Source: Microcyclospora pomicola
Taxonomy: Eukaryota; Ascomycota; Dothideomycetes; Capnodiales
Direction: 5' to 3'
Assembly (NCBI GenBank): GCA_002786065.1
Contig: NHNY01000004.1
Coordinates: 868,001 to 932,000, forward strand
DNA length: 64,000 nt
Position numbers and translations under genes: made by a program. This document shows positions 10,219 to 22,008 of this stretch, in pieces. Numbering within the stretch: position 1 is the stretch's first letter; every line of letters starts with the position of its first letter. Below the pieces are notes generated by a model, which had not been told where the DNA came from, did not search any database, and saw nothing but the letters and a program-made list of their open reading frames with translations.

Positions 10219-11258
10219 CTCGATGCGATGGTGCTCGTTATTCCTTCTGGCGTGACATCGTGCTGTACTGTAATATACAAGAAAGCAAGCGTGTGTTCTG
10301 AAGGGGTTGATGTTTTCTAACGAGATCATTTGAAGCCGTAGGCGATCCTTTGATGCTCTGCCGTCACCTGCTAACCTAAATTGGACTGCTGTCTATACTC
10401 TATACTACATGTAGCATTTCCTTGCACTCTACGTTCTGCTACATACAATATCTACTGTGCTATGATCTTGCCTACATTTATGGAACCTTTGTTCCCTTAC
10501 TGTCTCCTAGGACGGTAGCAGAGAGAGGCTATCGAGAAGGTCGTAGGTCGATGCATTCTCGCTTCCCATTCTGTCAGAACGCATAGAGCTATCCTGTTGA
10601 GAGAAGAGGATGGCTGTTGGAAGCTGGTCTACTCACTTCTGATGCAGGACCAAGACTTCATCTATACAGATGATAGGTCTATGACAAGTATTTCAGCAGT
10701 TGACTAGAAAGCCACAGCATCACTGGACCTTGCCCTTCTGATGCTACCTTGAAGATGTCGGCTCTATCAGATTGCTACCCCAGGTTCCAAAGCCCACCAT
10801 CGAAGGCTAGACGTACTAACACCGTATGACCTCTTACACATGTCAATCAAATCTGTAGTCAACTGCTAGAATACACATCATACTGATATTTTGGTATGGT
10901 GACGGTCGTTCTCCCGTATCTCTACATATAGATACATGATATCAATACATCTATTCGTCCCGGCGGTGGTGTGGCGCATACCTATGCATGGGATAGGCTT
11001 CGGTGTCGTGCATATTGCCCCACTAAAGTGTCCGGATCCAACACACTTCACTCCGCTCCAATCTCAATAATCTCCTCACACTGCCTACTCCTCCGCCGTC
11101 ACCATACCGATGCTCTAGGTACTTTGAAAGCCTTTGTTGTCCGGCTACATCCTGTCTACTTTGCATGACCCATAAGCAACCTCAAACCCCGCCGGTCGCA
11201 GCTGTAACGCAGCCCACCACCATGCCCTCCCCCGAATCGTGAGAAGCACATAACCGCG
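10219..11258. other. Divergent intergenic region
   Basis: A 1,040-bp region between the membrane-protein gene and the SNF1 beta-subunit gene. It contains AT-rich DNA with repeated CTATACT/TACATA words but no supported gene. Confidence 0.55.
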
Positions 11259-12959
11259 ATGGGGAATACTCACTCCACGGAGGAGAATCCGCACGGCCAT
11301 CCTCAGCACCACCCCCACCATCATGGCCGGTCTTCTCCCGCTCCACGGCGACCATCACCGCGAGAGGCCGGCGTCGCCAAACCGCAGTCTTTTTCCGCGC
11401 CGTCACATGAAAAGACCACACCAACCCCGCCTACGCTTGTCTCTTCTCCCGCCGCTGCCACCTCCACTTACCCAGTAAATGTCTCACGCAGTCCGGTCAC
11501 GTCCATACATTCTCGCAAGCGCTCAACGACATCCACTTCCGCGAAAGCCCCCATATCCATACCCGAGGCCACCTCAGGGTCCGAGCCATCTGCCTCCCCC
11601 ATGGGACAGGCGGAAAGCCGTCACCAGCCACCTTCTCGAGCTTCTACGATGCCTGCAAATGCTAATCCTGTTGATGATGGGACAGATCTCTCGCCGACCG
11701 CGAAGCCAGTGGACGTACCTGTAGCACCACGATCGACAGCAACTGAGGAGGAAGATGGTCGCGTGCCTATCGCACAGAGCCCGTACAACATTCCCCAGAG
11801 CAACTACACTCGCCCGCCTCGACTACCATTGCCGATCGAAGAGGAAGTACATGCTCCTGGTTCTCCGATCATCACGCCGCAAGACTTGAGCTCTCCGTTG
11901 GATGTCAATGGCGTGGACGGTGCGATACCACGGCGGACGAGCGTGCTGAGCGCAACGACAGTGGACGATGATGATATTGGTGAGGATCCTGCGTTCGCCC
12001 TGGAAAGCGATCCGCTCGCTCCGACGATACCTACGACGGTGGAGTGGACAGGTCCGGGTGAAAAGGTGTTCGTTACAGGCACATTCGTGAACTGGGAGCG
12101 GAAGTTCAAAATGCACAAAAGCGAAGGAAAGGATGGGGTGTATGCTACGTTGCAGCTCAAGCCGGGCACGCATCACATCAAATTCTTGGTGGATGGGAAC
12201 ATGGTCACCGCTGACCATCTGCCAACCACTGTGGACTGGACCAACATCCTCGTCAACTACATCGAAGTGGTGGCTCCTTTGCCCGACTCAGCCGAAACGC
12301 AGCCTCCAGCCCCAGCTGTGCCTATGCCAATACCAGGTGCTGCTATCACGGCAGGGCAGGCGGAAGGCACAGCGGAGGCTGCTTCAAGACCTCTCGACAT
12401 TCGGACCAAGGGGACCCCTTCAGAAACTGGTCCGGAACCCCAATCTATCTCACAAACACAGACAGGTACCGATGCAAGTCAGGTCGGACCCCTTGACCCA
12501 TCGAGGGCTTCGGCGCAGCAGATCACAGAGCGTGAACCTCCGGGACCTCCACCCAGACAAAAGTTGCCTCGTCCCAAGTACACCAACCAACTTCCCGATT
12601 TTCTAAGCGACCTCGACAAATACAACGACCCTGCTGACGAGCGATGCCAACGAGCGGTTGGAGCGAGTATGCTCCTTCCCCAGCCACCGAGCTTGCCCAT
12701 GTTCATGAGCAAGAGTATCCTCAACGGTACCACGCCCCACAAGGACGATGCGAGTGTGTTGATCATGCCCAACCACACCGTCCTCAACCATCTTGCCACT
12801 AGTAGCATCAAGAGTGGCGTGTTAGCAACCAGCGGCACGACCAGATATAAGAGAAAGGTGAGCAGTGTTGAAGGGCACGTGTGTATGACTGAGACTGACG
12901 ATCGATCTCTGTAGTTCCTCACCACGATCATGTACAAGCCGACCTCGGATGATTCTTGA
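11259..12959 (+). CDS. GAL83: SNF1/AMPK beta subunit
   Basis: CDS join(11259..12857,12915..12959), 547 aa. The beta subunit scaffolds the SNF1 kinase heterotrimer and directs its location during carbon stress. MGNTHS is an N-myristoylation-type start. A long Ser/Pro/His-rich disordered region follows, then a glycogen-binding CBM48 domain (about residues 260-345, VEWTGPGEKVFVTGTFVNW ... GTHHIKFLVDG), then the C-terminal ASC domain (about 430-547) that binds alpha and gamma. The final 57-nt intron joins YKRK to FLTTIMYKP, the conserved ASC ending. The symbol is by family; yeast has three paralogues (SIP1, SIP2, GAL83), so one-to-one orthology is not claimed. Confidence 0.95.
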
Positions 12960-13920
12960 TCATGGTCACAGCCGTCACGTACTTTGACCGCATCACGCAA
13001 GCTTATCGCCGTTGGTTCTCGGTGTGCGTGATTCGACAGAGCAGGTTTGATGGGAGGCGATACTTACGGCATTTTCATGAGATCACGTTAGCGCAAACAT
13101 GAGTCCGATGCGGCGTTCCTAGGACAACTGAGGGGAACTTGTCTGATGATAGAAATACACGCTTCGATGTAGGAATTCAGCGGTCCAATACGTACGAAAC
13201 GAATTGAAAAGACTTTCGGTTGTTGATAGAACATCGACTGCTTTCCTTCTCTTAACATGTTCATGTCACGTGACGATGGCTTCTCAGTTTCAAGTGGCGC
13301 CTGTGCTTTGCAACGTTGGGTGAGAATCGTAATATGCATGATCTCACGAACATATTGCTTGATGCAACACGCAACCACTGGTCATACAGGCTCCGATTGA
13401 GACTGATGAAGATTACTGCTTGTCATTTATTATTACGATGGATACTCTGAACTGCACCTGGAGCACGACGGCCGGCACAGGAATTGCCGGATTGAGTAAA
13501 AAAGTCCTTATCGCTGGCGCGGCGCAAGGCGACTCGGATTGAGCTGCTCGAAAGCGACCCGGAACACGCGAGTCGGCGCCCAGCACATGGCGGGGCAACT
13601 GGCGGATAGGATACGCCTGGCAAGGTAGGGCGGAGAGCTTCACATGTGTAACAGCCATATCAGCAGCAGCATCATCTTGCTTCAAGAGCTGCTGTTCCGG
13701 TCCCATCTTCCTCTTCTTGATCCCGCCCCCCAAGCACCGCTTTCCTTACTGTATTCGGCGTATCTCTTCGATCAGTGGACGAAGATAACAATAAAGAATT
13801 GTTCTGACAGTACACATTCCGCTATATATACACGTCCCTGCTGTCGTCCTGGCTTTCGACTTGGCAGGTCATCCATCCACAACTGCTAGGCATCTGCTCT
13901 AGCACATCTCTTTCTTCACA
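12960..13920. other. Intergenic region upstream of the amine oxidase
   Basis: A 961-bp region with the promoter of the amine oxidase gene, including a TATATATAC-like stretch about 100 bp before its ATG. No gene supported. Confidence 0.55.
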
Positions 13921-16091
13921 ATGGTTCTCGAACGCTTGCAACAGATGGCCTCGCATTTCACCGGCCAGGTCTCCCCACAGCATCCCTTCGATCCGCTGAG
14001 CACGGAAGAAATCGCCGCTGCCGTTGCCATCGTCAAGCAACAACACGACGGCCTCTTCTTCAATGCCGTCTCACTCTTGGAGCCGCGGAAGGCAGAGATG
14101 ATGGCCTACCTTGCGTCACCGGAAACCGTCCAGAGACCGCACCGTATCGCAGATGTGGTCGCCATTGGCCGCGGCAGCAAAGTCTACGACGGACTGGTGG
14201 ATCTGAACGAACGCAAGATCGTCAAGTGGGAGCTGACGGAGGGCGTGCAGCCACTCATCACCATGGAAGACCTGCAGATCGTCGAGACGGTCGTGCGCAA
14301 AGATCCCAAAGTCATTGAGCAGTGCGGCATCTCTGGTATTCCGCCAGAAGATATGCACAAAGTGTACTGCGACCCTTGGACCATCGGCTACGACGAGCGG
14401 TTTGGCTCAGGAGTGCGTCTGCAGCAGGCATTGATGTATTACCGACCACATGTGGATGACAGCCAATACACATATCCATTGGACTTCTGTCCCATCTTCA
14501 ACGCTGATACTCAAGAAATCATCCACATCGACGTCCCCAAAATCCGACGACCCCTGAACCCAGTGGCGCCCATTAACTATCATGCTGACGCGATTGAGAA
14601 AGATGGCGGATTTCGGACAGATATCAAGCCGATCAACATCACACAACCTGAGGGAGTCTCCTTCACCGTGGATGGTCGAACGTTGAAGTGGCAAAATTGG
14701 AAGGTGCACGTCGGGTTCAATTACAAGGAGGGCATTGTTCTGTCTAACATTACATTCAATGACAAGGGCACCGAGCGCCCAGTATTCTGGCGGATCTCAC
14801 TCGCAGAGATGGTTGTTCCATACGGCAACCCGGAACACCCGCATCAACGCAAACACGCGTTCGATCTGGGAGAGTACGGTGGAGGCTACATGACCAACTC
14901 CCTAGCTCTTGGCTGCGACTGCAAAGGTGCAATCCACTACATGGATGCCGCATTCGTCAACCGTGCCGGTGAACCCCAGACGATCAAGAACGCCATCTGT
15001 ATCCATGAAGAAGATGCGGGAATCCTGTTCAAGCATACCGATTTCCGCGATGAGTCCTGCACAGTAACACGTGCCCGCAAACTTATCGTCAGCCACGTCT
15101 TCACTGCAGCGAACTACGAGTACTGTGTATACTGGATCTTCCATCAAGACGGCACTATCCAGCTCGAGATCAAGCTCACTGGCATTCTGAACACATACGC
15201 TATGGCACCTGGCGAATCGGCCGCACCATGGGGCACCGAAGTCTACCCCGGTGTCAACGCACACAACCACCAACATCTCTTCTGCCTCCGGCTCGACCCC
15301 AATGTTGACGGTCCCAACAACACAGTCTTTCAGGTCGACGCTGTACCGGGCGAGGCCCCAGTCGGCAGTGACGAAAACATGTACGGCAACGCCTTTTACG
15401 CCAATAAGACCAAGCTCGGCAGCATGAGCACCGGTTGCAGCGACTACGATGGCAGCACGAGCCGCACCTGGGAGATGGCCAACACCAACAAGCTCAACCC
15501 ATACAGCAAGAAACCTGTCACATACAAGCTCGTCAGCCGCGAGGTCCCCAACCTGCTCCCGAAGGAGGGCAGCTTGGTGTGGAAGCGCGCAGGTTTCGCT
15601 CGGCACGCCGTGCACGTTACGAAATGTACGTCTCTTTACACCCATTCCCCACTCCCACCATCACCCCTCTGATCTCCCCTACTAACGACCCTCGTCCAGA
15701 TTCCGACGACCAGATTCACCCCGCCGGCCGCCATGTCCCGCAAACCTCCGGCGAACCCTCCCAGGGTCTCCCCGCGTGGATCGCCGCCGACCCCGACGCC
15801 AGCCTCGACAACACCGACGTCGTGCTGTGGCACACGTTCGGCGTCACCCACTTCCCCGCCCCCGAGGACTACCCCGTCATGCCCGCCGAGCCCATGTCCG
15901 TCCTACTGCGGCCGCGCAACTTCTTCACGCAGAACCCGTGCCTCGACGTCCCGCCGAGCTACAGCGTCGCGCCCAGCGGCGTCGGCAAGGGCCAGAGCGG
16001 CGTCAAGGGACTCGTGGATAACCTCAGTCGGCTGGCGTTTGGGGGCAAGGAGCTGAAGGGGGGGAGTCAAAGCTGTAAAGGATGCGAGTAG
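13921..16091 (+). CDS. Copper-containing primary amine oxidase
   Basis: CDS join(13921..15625,15700..16091), 698 aa. The enzyme oxidatively deaminates primary amines to aldehydes, releasing ammonia and H2O2, and lets fungi use amines as nitrogen source. The topaquinone precursor is Tyr399 in AANYEY; the copper-binding HNHQH lies at 448-452; the catalytic-base region is YMDAAFVNRAG. N-terminal N2/N3 domains and the DPWTIGYDER segment are also in place. The 74-nt intron (GTACGT, CTAAC, CCAG) joins VTK to YSDDQIHPAG. The C terminus is KGCE, so no PTS1 peroxisomal signal is seen although many fungal homologues are peroxisomal. Confidence 0.96.
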
Positions 16092-16737
16092 AGTAGGGAG
16101 GGAGGTTGCGGGGGAAGAGGGATATATGATTCATGAAAAAGTGGAAAAGATCTTATCGTGGAAACGGCACATGAAGGGGACGATGTTGTACTGGGACAGA
16201 CTGGACGGTGTTCATGTCGTGAAGCACTTTTTTTGCGTCAAGCTTTCGGAGGTCTATACGTCTATGCGAGTTTAATCATGGAGTTGTCGTATGACGCCTG
16301 AGCCTCTTTCAGCATCTCCATTCATCGATTGCGAAAGGGCACTTATCCTCTTCGCGCCGCCGGCTGGTGTTCATGCTATCAAGTCAGATGAAGTCGCGTT
16401 CCAAGTCTGCATGGGACTCTCACGTCGTGCTCCCTCTCGCTTTTATCGAGACCTGTCCAATACTGGCTGTCCAAACCGGGGCAACTCACACAATTCGTGA
16501 CTGTAATTGAACTTCAGTGAGGGTGTAACTCGTGCATGTGCGATGTCGCTATGTATTTGCCATTTCGATGCCGGAGACCTGGATTCATATCATAGGAGAC
16601 ACATTCGCGTCTCATTAATTACTCGCGGTCGAGTTCGAATGTATTCTGGTAATCGCTTGCTGCTAAGATGACGCCTCCAGGCCACAGCAAATGTGGGTAT
16701 GCAATGCTAAGATCAAACACTTCCAGAGTCCGAATGC
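16092..16737. other. Convergent intergenic spacer
   Basis: A 646-bp spacer between the amine oxidase and the DDT/WHIM gene, with the 3' ends of both. A 69-codon frame at 16291-16500 has no recognisable content. Confidence 0.55.
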
Positions 16738-18750
16738 TCAAGGGCGGATGACTTCGGTCGTCGAGAGAGGTTTGGAAGACTCAGTAGCCTGCGGCTTCAG
16801 ATCCGTGGCGAAGGAGGTAGACGCTGGCGTCGGATACGCAGACGACGCGGATGGCGGCGTGACGAGCGAGATGTTCTCGCCCAGCGCGGGTTTCGGTCCG
16901 TCGACGTTCGAGTCCTGCGTGCTCAGCGCCGCTTCGGGAGGTTGTTCTGCTTCAGCTTTGGTGGTGGCCGTCGGCGAAACTTTCAGCTTCAGAAGCAAGC
17001 TCTGCTGCGGCTCGTCGTCGTCGCCTTCACTCTCTGAGTCGTCCTCGCTGTCCTCGAGCTCTTCGTCCGCGTCTGCGGCAGGAGGCATGTCATCGTCGCC
17101 ATCATCGTCCTTCCCGCTATCCCATTCATCTGCGCTCTCCTCCTCCGCGCTCATGGCGTCGATATCGTTGTACCCTTCAATGTGCTTCCGCCCACGACCG
17201 CCACCATTCGCACCCGCCCGTGTATTTCTACCGCCGTTATGGACGGGGTCCGAGTCTTCACTTCCACCTCCTGCGTTGTCATAGTCAAGTGCTAGCTCGT
17301 CGGTGGTTATAGCATTGCTCAGGAGACTTTCCCCGTAATCGCCAGTTCGGGGCTTCTTGACCTGCCGCCCACTCGCCGTATACTCCGGTCCAGACTCGAC
17401 AGGCGTCTCACGCGCCGAGTGCCGCGTGGAGCGTCGTGTTGATGTAGCGTCGGAATCGACATCATCCTCGTCGTCAAAAGTGTACCGCGCGCGTTTACCA
17501 CGGGTACGACCTTCATAGAGCGAGAAGCCAGGTTCGGGTCGAGTGAAGGCTGCACGCCTTATTTGACGGTACTCGCGGCGGCGGCGTTTCTGCAATCCTT
17601 TGTTAGCTATCAAACTTATCTCCTGAACCTCAACATATTCGTGGCTTACCTCTTCCGTAGCCTCGAACATTGGTATGGCGTTGAGTATCTTTGCCGCGAG
17701 TCTGCGAGCCCCCTGACTTCCATCAAGCTCTTCAAGTTTCGTCGCGAGCGCTTTTGCTTCTTCAATATCTCCCGCTACGCTGTACCAATGCGCGTTCCTG
17801 GTATATCTGCTTCCCTCGCGGTAGACCCTGAAGCTTGTATCGTCGAGCCCCTGTATGAGAAAGTAGCGTCGTTTGTCGCCGTCGGCACCCCATGGCTGTA
17901 CGGATAGTGGTTGATTCTCGTCATCTCCGTGTCGTTGTTGCTTGTATTTGTCCTTGATGATGGTGGAAATGGCGTCAGACGATGTGAGTGACCACATGAT
18001 AAGTGTACGCAGGAGATTGAGCTGTAACATGGTCAGCAACGCGCGATGGTCTTAGCAAGAGTAGTCCGATCGTACTCGTTCAGCTGGAGACATTGTTCTG
18101 AAGTCTCTGTTGCCATGCAGTGGATTGACGCCCGCCCAGTGGTGCGGCCACTGTGATTTTTGCGAGAGAACGGCTTCCTCGAGTGCGCGTCCGTGATGTC
18201 CTCGCCTGAATGAACAGTGCGTCAGTTCTCATCCTTTTCCATACACTTGCAGACGCGTCATCTGGATATCTTCTTCCCAGTCCCCAGGGGTAGGCCAACA
18301 TACTCAACAGGTTTCTTGCGATTGAGCACCAATGCGAGTAGCGCGCATAACAGATTCTCTGCTTGGGGTGTTGGGAGAGGATCCGCGACTCCTCTTTCGA
18401 TATCCTGAGGACCGAAGTGTGCGAGCTTGGAGGAAAAGGCTTCGCTAAAGCGCGAACGGAACATTACGATGAACTGCGAGCGTTTGTCGGGTCAGCGAGA
18501 CGTGCTCTACGCGTTTCAAGCGCGTTATTTCGCGTTGGAGAGGGGTGTATCGTACGGCAATGTCTGGATTATCTGCCAGAACCTCATCGTGAGGTGGTGA
18601 AGGTGCTCGTTTGGGTCGAGGCGGAGAGGCCACCGGTGGTGGGTAGGCTGTCTTCGTGGCTCGTTTTGCTTTAAGGAATATGGGCGCGAGTTTTTGAATG
18701 TGCTTCTCCGATGCGGCTGAAGACAGCGAGCTATCGGAATCGTCGGCCAT
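16738..18750 (-). CDS. DDT/WHIM-domain chromatin protein (RSF1/CECR2-like)
   Basis: CDS complement(join(16738..17589,17650..18021,18076..18205,18304..18473,18556..18750)), 572 aa. Residues about 66-165 look like a DDT domain (FIVMFRSRFSEAF, ENLLCALLALVLNRKK), followed by a WHIM1-type motif (MSPAERLNLLRTLIMWSL) and a WSD-like block (WGADGDKRRYFLIQGLDDTSFRVYRE). These domains occur in regulatory partners of ISWI-type remodellers and read the spacing of nucleosomes. The C-terminal half is disordered, with strongly acidic stretches and a Lys/Arg patch suited to nuclear import. Five exons and four short introns (54-98 nt) close in frame. The name is by domain layout, not orthology. Confidence 0.88.
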
Positions 18751-20136
18751 TGCTGCTGAAGTATAGTGTTGATGGTGTGAGGTGGTGGTGTTCTGAAGCG
18801 CGGTGTGGGAGGTGGAAGTTTAGGGATGGAACACTAACTGACGGCACGTCACTACTGCACACAGTCAGGACAGCAGATCCGCGCCAAGGCCAATCGCAAG
18901 CATTCGAGGATTGATTGGTCGTGAGGAGATGTCACGACTTCATTGTTGGCTATCTAATACTCATTCCAGACTGCTCTATTCATTCTTCTAGAGACCGGTA
19001 GCAGCGTCTTGAAAATCGTCCCGAGCTCGTGTTCGCTAACAGGGTCTAGATTCAAGTTTCATCCTTGACCTTGCCGGAATGCACAACGCTGGCCGCCCCT
19101 CACACCATTCGAAGGGCCGCATGCGTGCCCAAAATGTCCTCAGTCGAGTTTCGAGGTCCTCACTGTACTGGAACGTGCCTCAACGGACGTCCAGGTGAGA
19201 CTTTATGGACATCTGCTGTAGCTGCGCCAGCGCACTGTTCAGTCAACTCAACATGGATAAAGTGGAGATGTCTAGGTCCCGTAGACAAAACTGGGCAGAC
19301 CGTTGGACTGGCAGGTAGATCAACGCTTCCGAGGTGACTGCGCGATACGAGTACTGACACAAGGTAAGACTGTCTCCGGTAGGCCCGTTTAGACTCGGAT
19401 GCTTCCATAACTCCAACTGCGCTCGATCTCGATGTTATGCACGTCTCCCGCAACCAGTCAAGTCTTGCCTGGTAGTAGCGACAATGGAAGTCCATCGTAC
19501 ATCAAAGCCAGAAGTTTTCGGAAGTGGTCACTCCACCACAATGTAGATACATGTCCTGTACGTCAGTCGTCTGCGTTGTGGTAGATTATTGTCCAGCGGT
19601 GATTAAGACTTGTCTGTGCAAAATGGTTTGGCGAAACTGCACGGCTGCCGGCTTTGCGCCCGAGGGATGCGCGACTTCGCTGTGCCGTTTTCTGAAATGA
19701 ATCGGCAACACACTGCCACTTCGTCCATCTGCACATCGACTCACAATCGCGTTGATCAGGCCGCAGCACATTTGTATTCTTTCTGGGGGAATCAAAGATG
19801 AGAAGAAAGGAAAGCATTGAACTTGTGAATTATTGCTGGACTCAGATCGCAAAATCAAAACCGAACGTTGTCTGAAAGACATACTTACTTCACCATCAGG
19901 CTGTTCTAGATGGATATCTTGATGAGCCAGTATGCGATACAGATGGGTGAGCGGAGATGAGGTATCGTGAAGCGCGTCTGGAGGTGATGTGGTGAGGCAG
20001 ATCCAGCAAGCGGAACGGGACTTCCCGCGTGCTTGCTTGGCACCAAATTCATGCGCACCTACAATTCCTCCGCCTCGACGACTTCTGAAGTTCGAGACAC
20101 GACAATCTTCACGAATCCCCATCGACAGCAACCAAG
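18751..20136. other. Divergent gene-free region upstream of uL2
   Basis: A 1.39-kb region serving two divergent genes. The longest open frame (minus strand, 19586-20131) is 181 codons but shows no domain, and it overlaps the uL2 leader. I see no gene or RNA here. Confidence 0.5.
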
Positions 20137-21137
20137 ATGGTACGAACCCTGCGCAAGATCAATGCCGCTTCTAGGATGTGAGATCGACTAACATATTCGC
20201 ACAGGGTCGTGTTATTCGCAACCAGAGGAAGGGCCGCGGGTCCATCTTCACTGCGAACACCAGTACGATACCACCTTCGAGATGCTTTGCACGGCACGTA
20301 GCGAGTACTGACTTGTTCCGAAGGACTCAACAAGGCACCTGCGAAGTTTAGGACGTACGACTACTCCGAGCGCCATGGATACGTTCGCGGCGTGGTGAAG
20401 GAAATCATCCACGACCCTGGTCGTGGTGCGCCTCTCGCCCGCGTGGTCTTCCGCAACCCTTACAAGTTCAAGCTCCACACCGAGACCTTCATCGCCAACG
20501 AGGGCATGTACACTGGACAATTCATCTACGCCGGCAAGAACGCCTCGCTCAACATCGGCAACGTTCTACCCCTCGGATCTGTACCGGAAGGTACCGTTGT
20601 GAGCAACGTGGAGGAGAAGATTGGTGACCGCGGTGCGCTCGGAAGGACTTCTGGCAACTACGTTACCGTCATCGGACACAACCCCGACGAGGGCAAGACT
20701 CGCGTGAAGTTGCCCAGTGGCGCAAAGAAGGTGGTCAAGAGCTCAGTCCGTGGCATGATCGGTATTGTCGCTGGTGGTGGAAGGACAGACAAGCCTCTCC
20801 TCAGTACGTTGTTTGGATTTGTGCTGTGGTAAAGAACGGTGCTGACGTTGACAACAGAGGCATCGCGTGCCAAGCATAAGTTCGCTGTGAAGCGTAACTC
20901 ATGGCCAAAGACTCGTGGTGTTGCCATGAACCCCGTCGACCATGTAAGAACGGATACTTCTTCCACAAATAATGGCATGACTAACCTCAATCTCTACAGC
21001 CTCACGGTGGTGGTAACCACCAGCATATCGGTAAAGCCTCGACCATTTCTCGATACGCCGCACAAGGTCAAAAGGCCGGTCTCATTGCCGCCCGGAGAAC
21101 TGGTCTCCTGCGTGGTACACAGAAGGTCAAGGATTAA
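20137..21137 (+). CDS. RPL2: 60S ribosomal protein uL2 (L2/L8)
   Basis: CDS join(20137..20139,20205..20262,20324..20803,20858..20943,21000..21137), 254 aa, identical in length to yeast Rpl2. uL2 sits at the peptidyl-transferase centre of the large subunit. The mature start [15 protein letters not shown], the block [20 protein letters not shown], and the invariant [15 protein letters not shown] (joined across the last intron) identify it. The first coding exon is only the ATG itself, followed at once by a 65-nt intron (GTACGA ... CTAAC ... ACAG). All four introns are 54-65 nt. Alternative starts downstream are excluded by conservation of the N terminus. Confidence 0.98.
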
Positions 21138-22008
21138 GTGCTGCATTAGGGACTACGGTGTTCGGTTGGTGTTCGTGCGGTTCGCTCGAACGAGTTATCG
21201 TCAGACCAGATATGCGAAATGCTACATCATCGAAAGTGACGACTTTTTTGCATCACATTGTACTTGTGTTTTTCCAGCGTGTCACTCGAAGCGAACGAGC
21301 GCTCCGTCACAAACGCTGTAGCCATGGGCGGCCCTCATGCGGGCAAAGGCCACAGCACACTACGTCGACCACACTTGCACATCCTCCATTCTTGCCGATT
21401 GACATTAGCCGGACGGGTCATCAAGGCTGTTTCGCTGCCTGAAACGCTCTATAGTCGTGCTTGCGAGTTTGTTCTTGCAGCGTATAGTTGATGTGAAGGA
21501 TAGAGTAAGATAAGGTATGCGTAAAATTCGCCCCCGGGCAGAAAATCATAACCACAGTGAACAACGTTGTTGGAGCTATTGGACTTTTTCCGTTCAGGTC
21601 GCTCATTTTCTTGACCTGTACCGTCAATGCTATCATGTTCAATGCGCAATGCATCAATCGCCTATAGGAGGATGTGCAAAGCAAGAAATTGTAGTCAGAG
21701 CACCTGACCGTTCGGCGCATCTACTGCCGAAGCCCTCCCCGGCAGATTTGAGTTTCAACCTCCCATGATGATCGTCGTCGACTTATACACTTCACACATA
21801 CATCCATCCACATGCCTACCTATAGTAAGGTATACATGTACTGTCTCCTCATTTCTTTCCCCGCATATGACGGGACTTTAGAGATCAGGATGTCGATCAC
21901 GACCAGACACAGGAGTTCCTCAAATGCCAGAGTTCACTTGTTCATATAAAAGTCTAATGCCCAGCAGACAAATGGTAAGTGGCCATTCATCGATCAATAC
22001 GCTACTGA
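21138..22008. other. Intergenic region upstream of the GH78-like gene
   Basis: An 871-bp region with the uL2 terminator region and the GH78 promoter. A TAAGGTA word at 21826-21832 lies about 180 bp upstream of the next ATG. No gene seen. Confidence 0.55.

Noticed and set aside
14902-15645. 247-codon open frame on the minus strand
   Set aside because: Antisense to the copper amine oxidase, whose catalytic motifs lie in the other strand.
19586-20131. 181-codon minus-strand frame upstream of uL2
   Set aside because: No recognisable domain, and it covers the presumed uL2 promoter and leader.
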